Shown: positions 1-5,878, counted from the first letter of the stretch. The stretch: 10,356 nt of DNA from Calditrichia bacterium (GCA_027039465.1 JALWEA010000346.1:1-10356); one strand, 5' to 3'. Numbers and translations are program-made. Notes: generated by a model not told the origin, from the letters alone.

Positions 1-128
1 TTCAAAATCTTTGCGGAACTTCCGAAAACACATTTCAGAGATCAAACCGGATTTTGCGTAATGATCACCCTACCATTTTTCAAATCAATCGGAAGTTCAT
101 CTATTTTCAATTTTTTTATCTTCCCGCC

Positions 129-1454
129 CTATTGCCATAAGGTTTCCAGTTTTCCAATGGCTTTTAATAATTCCAACTGTGCCACATTATATTTAAAAAT
201 ACCCTGACGGTATTGCAATTCACTTGCCGTAAAAGCGGCCTGGGCATTCAACACGTCCACTTGAGTGCTTAAACCTTCTTTGTACGTTAAGTTTGCCAAA
301 CGCAGGGTTTCTTTTGCCTGCTTAAACGCTTGCTTTAGGCTTTGCAAATTTTGCCGCGCTTCTTTAAATGAATTAAAGCTGTTCTTTACATTCAATAAAA
401 CGGCACGTTTCATCTGCGCCAATTGCAAGGTGATTTTTTTATTTTGAATAAAGGCCTGCTGCATTTCGATGATACGTTTACCGCCTTCAAACAAAGGGAA
501 TTGCACGCCGATACTAGCCGATTTGGCGCGTGTGTAGTCATTCCACTGCACCTTACTGTTGTCTAGATAGGCTTGATGCTGCACATCGGCGCTAAGGACG
601 ATTTGCGGTAAAAAATGTGATCCGGCAATGATCTTTTGCGCTCCCACCGCTTTTTTTCGAAAGGCGAGACTTTTTAAATCGGAGCGATTTTTTAAAGCGA
701 TTTCCTGCAATTTTTCCAAAGGCAAGGTCGCAAAATCTTTTAAAAAATCCATTCTTTTTAAACTGTCCAGCACAACAATCGAATCCTGCACATTGAAATT
801 CAACAAATATTTTAAATTTTCCACGGCCATTTTACGATTGTTTTCAGCGGAAGTTAAAGCCGGCAAGCTTTGCGATAAACGTGTTTTGGCACGCAGCAAA
901 TCAAGCCTGGAAGCGGCGCCGGTATTGTAAAATTTTTGCACCTGTTCGAAATTGGCGCGAGCCGCATCAACCGCGCGTTGGTTAACCCGTACAAGATCAT
1001 TGCTTAAAATAACCTGAAAATACGCCTCCACCGATTTCAGTGCGATGTCCGATTCTTTACCTTTGAGAAGCGCTTTTAAGGATCGTTTGCTGTTTTTCTG
1101 AATCGAATAATTGGCAAAACGCAGACCGCCTAAAAAAATTGGCAACTGCGCTTGAAACACATGGGAAAAGTTGTATTTGGTACCGACGCGAAAACTTCTT
1201 CCCATAAAAACCATGACCGGTAACTCAATATTATTAACCGCTCTAAAACTGTAATTCACGGTAGGCAAAAAATCCATGGCGGCTTTCCATTGATTGAGGG
1301 ATTGATTGCGATAATCCTGACGCATTATCCGCAAATCCAGATTTTGCTTTAGGCCGATTCCGATCACCTGATCCCATGTTAAGGTAATTACGTCTCCGGC
1401 GGTTGCCGCAGAAACTAAAATCAACCCTATCAAAAAAACGGTTATTTTTTTCAT
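129..1454 (-). CDS. TolC-like outer membrane efflux protein (OEP family)
   Basis: Predicted outer-membrane channel of a tripartite efflux or type I export system. The chosen start is the ATG at 1454, which gives 441 aa, rather than an in-frame upstream start at 1565. It has an AGACGGAGG-type Shine-Dalgarno sequence five bases upstream and begins with a clear signal peptide (MKKITVFLIGLILVSAATAG), so the mature protein would start near residue 20. The rest has the OEP layout: two related halves, each with long amphipathic helices (for example residues about 125-220 and 330-430) rich in Gln, Asn, Ala and Leu, and short beta segments such as QLPIFLGGLRFANY and VQFPLFEGGKR ahead of them. The length of 441 aa is normal for the family. 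It follows the TetR gene by 111 bases on the same strand and is probably co-transcribed with it. The partner pump and adaptor are not in the window. The family call is firm, but the cargo is unknown. Confidence 0.9.
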   Translation of the reverse strand: MKKITVFLIGLILVSAATAGDVITLTWDQVIGIGLKQNLDLRIMRQDYRNQSLNQWKAAMDFLPTVNYSFRAVNNIELPVMVFMGRSFRVGTKYNFSHVFQAQLPIFLGGLRFANYSIQKNSKRSLKALLKGKESDIALKSVEAYFQVILSNDLVRVNQRAVDAARANFEQVQKFYNTGAASRLDLLRAKTRLSQSLPALTSAENNRKMAVENLKYLLNFNVQDSIVVLDSLKRMDFLKDFATLPLEKLQEIALKNRSDLKSLAFRKKAVGAQKIIAGSHFLPQIVLSADVQHQAYLDNSKVQWNDYTRAKSASIGVQFPLFEGGKRIIEMQQAFIQNKKITLQLAQMKRAVLLNVKNSFNSFKEARQNLQSLKQAFKQAKETLRLANLTYKEGLSTQVDVLNAQAAFTASELQYRQGIFKYNVAQLELLKAIGKLETLWQ

Positions 1455-1455
1455 T

Positions 1456-1469
1456 AAGACCTCCGTCTT
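1456..1469 (-). promoter_or_regulatory. Shine-Dalgarno presented in a small hairpin loop
   Basis: Directly before the efflux gene start, the minus strand reads AAGAC-GGAG-GTCTT followed by AATG. This is a perfect 5-bp stem with the GGAG of the ribosome binding site as a four-base loop. The SD sits at the right distance from the ATG at 1454 and fixes that start. Whether the hairpin folds in the mRNA, and whether it tunes translation, is inference. Confidence 0.45.
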
Positions 1470-1481
1470 GTTCTTTTCAAA

Positions 1482-1499
1482 TTCAAGCCTGTTCTTGAA
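1482..1499. repeat. Inverted repeat TTCAAG-N6-CTTGAA
   Basis: A perfect 6-bp inverted repeat with a 6-base spacer in the leader between the TetR gene and the efflux gene. It could form a weak RNA hairpin or be a protein-binding dyad. Nothing further can be said from sequence. Confidence 0.35.
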
Positions 1500-1522
1500 A
1501 AATGTTCTACCGCTCTTTTCCA

Positions 1523-1560
1523 ATATTCCGCAGTGTTCAACCGGACTTGATGCGGAATAT
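1523..1560 (-). repeat. Strong hairpin just after the TetR stop codon
   Basis: ATATTCCGCA at 1523-1532 and TGCGGAATAT at 1551-1560 are perfectly complementary 10-bp arms, and TCAA/TTGA extends the pairing inward around a CCGGAC loop. It begins five bases after the regulator's stop codon. No T-run follows on the minus strand, so it is not a classical intrinsic terminator. An mRNA stability or processing element, or partial attenuation between the two genes, fits better. That role is inference. Confidence 0.55.
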
Positions 1561-1565
1561 ATCAA

Positions 1566-2177
1566 TTACGTCGTCTGTTTATCCTGAGTTACAAAAAAAT
1601 GCTTTAACCAAAAGCGGTACATGCGTTCCAGGTTTTCGTCTGTCAGTGCAGAGTCATCGTGAAAAACAAATTTGCGAATCGTCAGATGATTCAAACTGCT
1701 TGTCAAAGTCATCATGAGAAAATCAAGATCTTCGTCGGCGGCAACATAGCCCTGTTTTTGCCCTGTTTCCAAAAGGCTGCGAAAACGAAGCATTAGCGAT
1801 AAAACATATTGAATCATTTCCTGTTTAACTTTTTCGGGAATGGCAAACAGGTGAATCATGGCATGAAAACGGAAAAATTGCGGGTACTTTTCAATGAAAA
1901 TTTTTCGCCCGAAAATAAGCCCGCGAATTTTGTCCAAAAAATCCTTCGGCTTTTCAACCTGTTCTTCGTAAATCTGATCGCCGATCTTTTTGGAAAAATT
2001 GATCATTTCGAGCAGTAAAGTTTCTTTGTCTTTGAAATAGTAATAAAGCGTGGGTTTCCGGATGCCGACGGCCTCGCAGATTTGGCGAATGGAAACCTTA
2101 TCAAAGCCATAGTCGGCAAACAATTCGGCAGCCGTTAAGAAGATACGACTTTTAGTGTCTTCGGCCTGAGTCGACAT
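1566..2177 (-). CDS. TetR/AcrR-family transcriptional regulator
   Basis: A 203-aa repressor-type regulator. Residues about 10-56 form the TetR N-terminal DNA-binding domain: a first helix (RIFLTAAELFADYGFDKVS), then the helix-turn-helix with the typical SIRQICEAVGIRKPTLYYYF signature, where the TLYYYF and DKE residues are characteristic. The remaining ~145 residues are helical and variable, as expected for the ligand-binding and dimerisation domain, so the ligand cannot be predicted. The length is typical of the family. A palindromic site lies 12 bases upstream of the start, consistent with autoregulation. The gene leads into a TolC-like gene on the same strand, so the likely job is to repress an efflux operon until a toxic compound binds. 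The family call is firm and the target assignment is inferred from context. Confidence 0.92.
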   Translation of the reverse strand: MSTQAEDTKSRIFLTAAELFADYGFDKVSIRQICEAVGIRKPTLYYYFKDKETLLLEMINFSKKIGDQIYEEQVEKPKDFLDKIRGLIFGRKIFIEKYPQFFRFHAMIHLFAIPEKVKQEMIQYVLSLMLRFRSLLETGQKQGYVAADEDLDFLMMTLTSSLNHLTIRKFVFHDDSALTDENLERMYRFWLKHFFVTQDKQTT

Positions 2178-2189
2178 TGTTTTCCTTTC

Positions 2190-2209
2190 TATACCTACCG
2201 TTCGGTATA
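2190..2209. promoter_or_regulatory. Probable TetR-family operator, two overlapping palindromes
   Basis: Two dyads overlap here: TATACC-N8-GGTATA (2190-2209, perfect 6-bp arms) and TACCG-TT-CGGTA (2196-2207, perfect 5-bp arms), with centres two bases apart. ACCG/CGGT-type dyads right in front of the gene are a usual form of TetR-family operators. Two offset dyads could support two bound dimers. It lies between the likely promoter and the regulator start, where bound repressor would block transcription. Confidence 0.6.
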
Positions 2210-2210
2210 T

Positions 2211-2239
2211 AAATTAAGAGAAAGAATTCAAGAATGCAA
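2211..2239 (-). promoter_or_regulatory. Possible promoter of the TetR/efflux operon
   Basis: On the minus strand, TTGCAT (2239-2234) and TAATTT (2216-2211) are separated by 17 bases, a fair match to a sigma-70-like promoter. The palindromic operator follows immediately, about where transcription would start. A second -35-like TTGAAT lies at 2231-2226. In AT-rich DNA such matches arise easily, so the call is tentative. Confidence 0.35.
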
Positions 2240-2385
2240 AAAAAATTATTTATTAAAATTAAGTAGGAAATCTATTCGCTCATAATTTTCCTTTTTTAGG
2301 AATGCCGGATTGTCTTAAAAAGGATAAACGTATTCCTTGGTTTAAAACATGGAAACTATCAGGACTGTGGAAAATATGATTTTTT

Positions 2386-2685
2386 TCATAAGATCGCTTG
2401 AGCTTCTAATAGTATTCTTTTTCCAATATTTGGTTTTAAAGAACGCTTCATAACTAAATCTACTTTAATGCCAAGTAGCGCGCTTAAATAATCTTCTAAC
2501 TCAAGGTACTTAAATAAAGACGGTGAATTTGAAAATGTAACCAGAATATCCACATCACTATTGGTTTTTTGTTCATTGCGAACATACGAGCCAAATACTT
2601 CCAGAGAGGTTACATTATATTTGGACTTAATTTTAGGTAGTTCTAATCGTAATTTGGAAATTATATTTTCAAGTTCATTTTTCAT
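2386..2685 (-). CDS. MNT-type minimal nucleotidyltransferase (orphan antitoxin-like)
   Basis: A 99-aa protein with the minimal nucleotidyltransferase fold seen in MNT/HEPN (type VII) toxin-antitoxin systems. The signature GSYVRNEQKTNSDVDILV at residues 32-49 gives the G-S pair, Arg36 and catalytic aspartates Asp44 and Asp46. VDLV at 75-78 supplies the third Asp (76). The C-terminal stretch SLKPNIGKRILLEAQAIL is typical of the family. In characterised systems the MNT protein adds AMP to a HEPN RNase toxin and silences it. The HEPN gene normally sits next to it, but neither the 208 bases downstream nor the bases upstream encode one. It is therefore an orphan, a remnant, or acts in trans. No strong Shine-Dalgarno precedes the ATG at 2685. 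The active site looks complete. Confidence 0.82.
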   Translation of the reverse strand: MKNELENIISKLRLELPKIKSKYNVTSLEVFGSYVRNEQKTNSDVDILVTFSNSPSLFKYLELEDYLSALLGIKVDLVMKRSLKPNIGKRILLEAQAIL

Positions 2686-2714
2686 ATTTCAAAAATGCTA
2701 AAATATTTTGGCAA

Positions 2715-2764
2715 TAGCAAATTTTATACAGGTGCATAATGATATGAGGTAACAGGATTTGCTA
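2715..2764. repeat. Inverted repeat TAGCAAAT...ATTTGCTA
   Basis: Perfect 8-bp arms at 2715-2722 and 2757-2764 enclose 34 bases that contain the smaller dyad CATA-ATGA-TATG. It lies 30 bases upstream of the MNT-like start, so it could be an operator or a folded recombination site. It matches no family I know. Confidence 0.4.
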
Positions 2765-2805
2765 CCACAAAAGCCTTTTTTGGGCGCTTCCGCTCTCACT
2801 GGCCG

Positions 2806-2862
2806 ATTTAACGCACAGCCTGTACGGTATATTAGACGTAGGTTGTAACTTAAGTGTTGAGC
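2806..2862 (-). other. Possible attC-like site after the lipoprotein gene
   Basis: Read on the minus strand, a 57-base element starts with GCTCAAC (fits RYYYAAC) and ends with GCGTTAAAT (containing GTTAAAT, which fits GTTRRRY). In between, ACAACCTACG pairs with CGTacAGGCTGT around a TCTAATATAC loop, leaving two unpaired bases and one G-T pair. Position and orientation match an attC closing the cassette of the gene ending at 2962. Against it, the outer boxes pair poorly (4 of 7) and the R''-like box does not complement the presumed cassette 5' end. This is much weaker than the site at 4311-4396. Confidence 0.3.
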
Positions 2863-2961
2863 ACTTTTTTGGAAGTCGAGTAAAAAAATGCAACTACGGC
2901 TTTTTCTTAAATCACTCCCGTTTGAGATATAATAACTAGACGCAACATAAAAATCAATTAA

Positions 2962-4284
2962 CTACTCTTTGTGAACTATTTTTTCGTTTCTGTTTAAGAA
3001 AATAGTTTTTATCCTATTCCCTTGATGATCATATTTCATGCGTATTATAGCAAAACCTAATTTTTTACGTTCTTTTAACTTTTTATCAGTACCGTAAAAT
3101 CTTACTTCAACCATATTCCCTTGCTCGTCATATTTGTAACGTATAATAGCAATACCCCAATCTTTCCTTTCTTTTAATTTTTCATCAGTACCACAATATT
3201 TCTCTTCAACAACATTCCCTTGTTCATCTAATTTCATACGTATTGTGGAAAATCCCAAATCTTTACGATCTTTCAACTTCTCATCTGTGCCATAATATTG
3301 CTCTTCAACAACATTCCCTTGTTTATCTAATTTCCAGCGTATTATAGAAAAGCCAAAATCTTTACGATCTTTCAACTGTCCATCTATACCATAAAGTTTT
3401 GATTCAACCATATTACCACATTTGTCGTATTTATAACGTATTATGGCAATACCCCAATCTATACGTTCTTTAGACTGCCCATCAGTACCATAAAAACTTT
3501 GCTCAACTACATTTCCCCGTTCATCATATTTAAACCGAACTATGGCATAGCCTAAATTTTTACGATCTTTTAACTGATCATCATTGCCATAAAAACTTTG
3601 TTCAATTACGTTCCCTTGCTTGTCATATTTAAACCTAACAATGGCAGCATTATTTTTTCCTTCAAGCAATTGTCCATCTTTTCCATGATTTGATTGTTCA
3701 ACCATATTTCCTTTTTTATCATATTTAAATGTTAATTCATAGAAACCATCATTATCAATAATCCTATTTCCTTCTTTATTTAAGCGAATAGACTTTATTA
3801 TTCGATCTTTTTTATCAAGTGTCCATAAATAGTGCACAACTCCATATTTATCTTCAGTTAATTTTCCGTCTTTATCATAATTGAATAGTGATATAAAATT
3901 ATTATTTTCACTAATTTTAATACGGATTGAATAAACTCCGTTAGAATTTGCCATTGGTTTACCGTGTGCATCTTGAAAAATCCTTCTTTCATATTCTTTG
4001 GAATATTCAATTATTACTCTTGCTACACCAAAATAAAAATCTTTATGTATTTTACCACATTTTTGGTATTCAATTTTTACAGTTTTGTCTTTTTTATTAT
4101 AAAAAAAATGGTAAGAATTAATTTTGTTTGCATAGTTACTCTTAACAGGATACTTTCCAATTATTTCATATCGGTTGCCCAATTTTACTTGGATATAATG
4201 GCTAGCAGGTTTTCTAGAGCAACCGATTATTATTAGGACGAATAAAAAAAACACTTTTAATAAAAGCTCAAAATAATTCTTCAT
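2962..4284 (-). CDS. Lipoprotein with tandem 33-residue YD-like repeats
   Basis: A 440-aa predicted lipoprotein of unknown function. The N-terminus is positively charged, then hydrophobic (VFFLFVLIII), then a lipobox IIGC with Cys22 as the lipidation site. Ser follows the Cys, so outer-membrane retention is more likely than inner. Residues about 90-185 contain diverged repeat units. Residues 186-415 hold seven units of about 33 residues, each close to F/YKYD-x2-GNVVEQSFYGTD-x2-LKDRK-x2-G-x-AIIR, and a partial eighth ends the protein. Such D-x-x-GN repeats resemble YD/RHS-type beta-strand repeats and probably form an extended beta sheet outside the membrane. No enzymatic or toxin C-terminal domain is present. 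The gene starts 27 bases downstream of an attC site and is AT-rich, so it may itself be cassette cargo. AAAGAAG lies nine bases before the ATG. Confidence 0.8.
   Translation of the reverse strand: MKNYFELLLKVFFLFVLIIIGCSRKPASHYIQVKLGNRYEIIGKYPVKSNYANKINSYHFFYNKKDKTVKIEYQKCGKIHKDFYFGVARVIIEYSKEYERRIFQDAHGKPMANSNGVYSIRIKISENNNFISLFNYDKDGKLTEDKYGVVHYLWTLDKKDRIIKSIRLNKEGNRIIDNDGFYELTFKYDKKGNMVEQSNHGKDGQLLEGKNNAAIVRFKYDKQGNVIEQSFYGNDDQLKDRKNLGYAIVRFKYDERGNVVEQSFYGTDGQSKERIDWGIAIIRYKYDKCGNMVESKLYGIDGQLKDRKDFGFSIIRWKLDKQGNVVEEQYYGTDEKLKDRKDLGFSTIRMKLDEQGNVVEEKYCGTDEKLKERKDWGIAIIRYKYDEQGNMVEVRFYGTDKKLKERKKLGFAIIRMKYDHQGNRIKTIFLNRNEKIVHKE
3040..3729 (-). repeat. Tandem 99-bp coding repeats, seven units
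   Basis: Seven consecutive in-frame units (the first 96 bp, the others about 99 bp) inside the lipoprotein gene. Neighbouring units share long DNA stretches, for example around 'ttacgatctttcaac' and 'acattcccttgttcatctaa'. Units beginning YKYD with DWG and units beginning MKLD or WKLD alternate irregularly, which suggests expansion by recombination between units. The repeat number may vary between strains. Confidence 0.8.
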
Positions 4285-4310
4285 ATTTTTTCTTCTTTAA
4301 TTTACTATCT

Positions 4311-4396
4311 ATTGAATGTCCAAGCTCACCTGCCGCTATGAAGCAAGGCCGAAGGCCGCAGCGGAATAGCGGTCAGGTGAAGCGCCTTGTTCGGTG
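4311..4396 (-). other. attC recombination site of an integron gene cassette
   Basis: On the minus strand the site begins with R'' CACCGAAC, then AAGGCGCT. Next comes the arm TCACCTGACCGCTAT, which pairs with ATAGCGGCAGGTGA over 14 bp while leaving one unpaired base (position 4373), the extrahelical base typical of attC hairpins. The 26-base terminal loop contains a GGCC-GAA-GGCC mini-hairpin. The site closes with AGCTTGGAC and a degenerate R' box ATTCAAT. Its R'' is a perfect 8-base complement of the sequence at 5228-5235, the 5' edge of the same cassette, as expected when the circular cassette rebuilds one attC. The inferred crossover is between 4316 and 4317, so the cassette spans about 4317-5234. 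A deviation is A instead of G at the crossover base. Confidence 0.75.
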
Positions 4397-4405
4397 CAAT
4401 TCTAA

Positions 4406-5221
4406 TCATTTAACTTCACCTAGAAAATTAGAAGAATAACCATATTTATTTAACATTTTACTAATATTTTTGAAAAACTTGGGCTTTTTTAAATATTTTA
4501 ATGTGTTGTCCAAATCTGCATTGGGGAACATGTATGTTTTGCTAATATTTATGTCTTTTTTAGAAGAAACTGGTATTCTTACCATAGCAACCATGAAATC
4601 CGATAAATCAATTGTTCTGTTTGAAAAATTGCTACTATTCCTTCTTGCAGATATGCCGTGCTGACAATGCAATCGGATGCTAAGAGATGAATGATTTTCT
4701 CGTAAATCACGAATTATCAATTCATCATTATTTTCATTTTTATTTACGAAAAACTTAATATACCCAAATTTACCTTCATTGTTGAACAAAGCAAACCAAA
4801 CTGCTGTAAATATATTATCGACCAAATCTAGCCAATAGGTTGATATTCCATAATGTTGCAACAAAGGACCAACATCTTCTTTTTTAAATCTTGACGCTCT
4901 GTACCATGATGGCAGATCTGAACAAATTTCATCTATAAGTTGTTTTCTTTTGTTTATTTCATCATCATCGATGTTTTCATCTCTAAACAATTTTGGGTTC
5001 GTTGTTTTATGAAAGCTACGCTCTCCCCTGCAAAACACCTTCACACTTTGTTTTGTTAATTTATATTTCAAATAACCAAAGTATCCAGCAAGCAATTCCA
5101 AATTTGGCATATCTAATATGCGTAATCCATTTTCTTCAATTATTCTTACCTTTCTCCATTGAGGATATTTTTTTATCAGGTGTGACCTGTCTTTAAAGAA
5201 TGAATCCAACAAATCGCTCAT
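4406..5221 (-). CDS. FRG-domain protein, integron cassette cargo
   Basis: A 271-aa protein with an FRG domain. The defining F-x-RG motif is VFCRGERSFH (residues about 62-71). It is followed by the second family motif, PLLQHYGISTYWLDLVDN, then TAVWFALF at about 119-146. A C-terminal SIRLHCQHGISARR element resembles the conserved Q-G segment of the domain. FRG domains occur alone or in larger proteins; their activity is poorly known and I do not assign one. I prefer the ATG at 5221. A GTG three codons earlier (5230) lies inside the cassette boundary box GTTCGGTG. Neither has a strong Shine-Dalgarno, so translation may depend on an upstream message. The stop is nine bases before the attC R'' box, and the frame starts about 14 bases inside the cassette. 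This is the tight packing normal for integron cassettes. The gene is AT-rich compared with the metabolic operon. Confidence 0.8.
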   Translation of the reverse strand: MSDLLDSFFKDRSHLIKKYPQWRKVRIIEENGLRILDMPNLELLAGYFGYLKYKLTKQSVKVFCRGERSFHKTTNPKLFRDENIDDDEINKRKQLIDEICSDLPSWYRASRFKKEDVGPLLQHYGISTYWLDLVDNIFTAVWFALFNNEGKFGYIKFFVNKNENNDELIIRDLRENHSSLSIRLHCQHGISARRNSSNFSNRTIDLSDFMVAMVRIPVSSKKDINISKTYMFPNADLDNTLKYLKKPKFFKNISKMLNKYGYSSNFLGEVK

Positions 5222-5227
5222 CTCAAT

Positions 5228-5235
5228 CACCGAAC
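5228..5235 (-). other. 5' boundary box of the FRG gene cassette
   Basis: On the minus strand this reads GTTCGGTG, matching GTTRRRY except for C at the fourth base. It is the exact reverse complement of the R'' box at 4389-4396. In an integrated cassette this is where TTRRRY of the excised circle ends up. No attC or recognisable attI arm precedes it, so the cassette may sit at a secondary site or the neighbouring array has decayed. Confidence 0.65.
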
Positions 5236-5343
5236 ATTAATTATTATCTAAATTCAATATAATCCACTCATTACAAATTTATCTCATTCCCTTTTCACCC
5301 CAAAAACTTTCCCCATTCACGCCTAAATTTAATAACAACAAAA

Positions 5344-5703
5344 TTAGGCCAAAATCCAAGGCAGCCCGCCCACCTCTGCCTCCAATTCCACCATGGTCTT
5401 GCCGATGTTCTCCCTGTTCTTAAACTCGCCGGTAAAGGCGCCGGACATGTTCAAGCGCTCCTGCAGACGTCGGTTAATGCGAAAATTGATTCGGATCCTG
5501 CCGTCCAGTTTAATGCTTGGCGTAAAAATCCCGATGCCTTCCAAACGAACCGGCTGTCCTATGGACAAGAAATGCAGCAGGGTATCTTACAGCTCGGCCA
5601 GCATTCCGACCACATCGCTCTTGTGCAGACTGGTGCGTTCCTTAATGTGTTCCACCAGTATGATGATTAAAGGTATGATTAAACTATTGCCAAAATCAAA
5701 GGC
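5344..5703 (-). pseudogene. Decayed HU-like DNA-binding protein (DUF4469-associated type)
   Basis: The remnant reads ...VEHIKERTSLHKSDVVGMLAEL-stop-DTLLHFLSIGQPVRLEGIGIF and continues through TPSIKLDGRIRINFRINRRL and NRENIGKTMVEL to a TAA at 5344. This pattern matches the N-terminal HU-like DNA-binding domain of DUF4469-type proteins, common in Bacteroidota and relatives, as I recognise it. Two lesions are visible. An in-frame TAA interrupts the domain at 5587-5589. The normal N-terminal strand is replaced by a low-complexity stretch (SLIIPLIIIL) built from a tandem TTTAATCATACC repeat, with a TAG upstream at 5704-5706 and no good start. The 225-base open part after the stop has only a TTG start and no Shine-Dalgarno, so it is unlikely to be expressed. 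The usual C-terminal extension is also absent. Confidence 0.7.
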
Positions 5704-5774
5704 CTAAATGAATATAATAACTTTTTTACACTTAAAAAAATAATTTTGCTGAAAATATTTAGGGCCAACCCTTC

Positions 5775-5878
5775 ATTCGTAATTCGTAATTACAAACACG
5801 CGTCTCGACACGATCCCGCTTACGCGGTCTCTACTCGACGACCGACCACATCCAATTCGTAATTTTTAATTCGTAATT
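5775..5878. repeat. GC-rich imperfect hairpin flanked by attcgtaatt repeats
   Basis: The motif ATTCGTAATT occurs in tandem at 5775-5791 and again, interrupted, at 5854-5878. Between them, 5792-5853 is GC-rich and contains CCGC-TTAC-GCGG at the centre of a longer imperfect palindrome (GTCTCGACACGAT against an inverted counterpart). A compositionally distinct block bracketed by the same short repeat looks like a dispersed intergenic element. I cannot show its copy number from one window. Confidence 0.45.

Noticed and set aside
42..110. Minus-strand 22-codon frame after the efflux gene (KIDELPIDLKNGRVIITQ)
   Set aside because: It reads protein-like but has only a TTG start and no clear ribosome binding site, and it is too short to match to a family. 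It could be a gene remnant.
1523..1560. Intrinsic terminator between the TetR and efflux genes
   Set aside because: The stem is strong but is followed by TGGAAAAG on the minus strand, not a T-tract.
2302..2379. Plus-strand 25-codon frame starting MPDCLKKDKRIPWFKTWKLS
   Set aside because: It has a plausible AGG before the ATG but is very short, with no family match and no conserved context. Chance is sufficient.
3040..3729. Repeats read as a CRISPR array
   Set aside because: The ~99-bp units are contiguous, in frame and without unique spacers. They are coding repeats.
2962..4284. RHS/YD polymorphic toxin
   Set aside because: The repeats are YD-like, but there is no RHS core motif and no variable C-terminal toxin domain, and the protein ends within a repeat.
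5222..5230. GTG start for the FRG gene
   Set aside because: It lies inside the cassette boundary box and has no Shine-Dalgarno. The ATG at 5221 is more likely, though it is also weakly served.
5321..5349. GCCTAAATTT...AAAATTAGGC inverted repeat as a terminator
   Set aside because: The stem has a mismatch and no T-run on either strand. It overlaps the stop codon of the pseudogene and is recorded only as a possible hairpin.
5344..5568. 74-codon frame as an intact small gene
   Set aside because: Its only start is TTG without a ribosome binding site, and the coding similarity continues upstream across an in-frame TAA, so it is part of a pseudogene.
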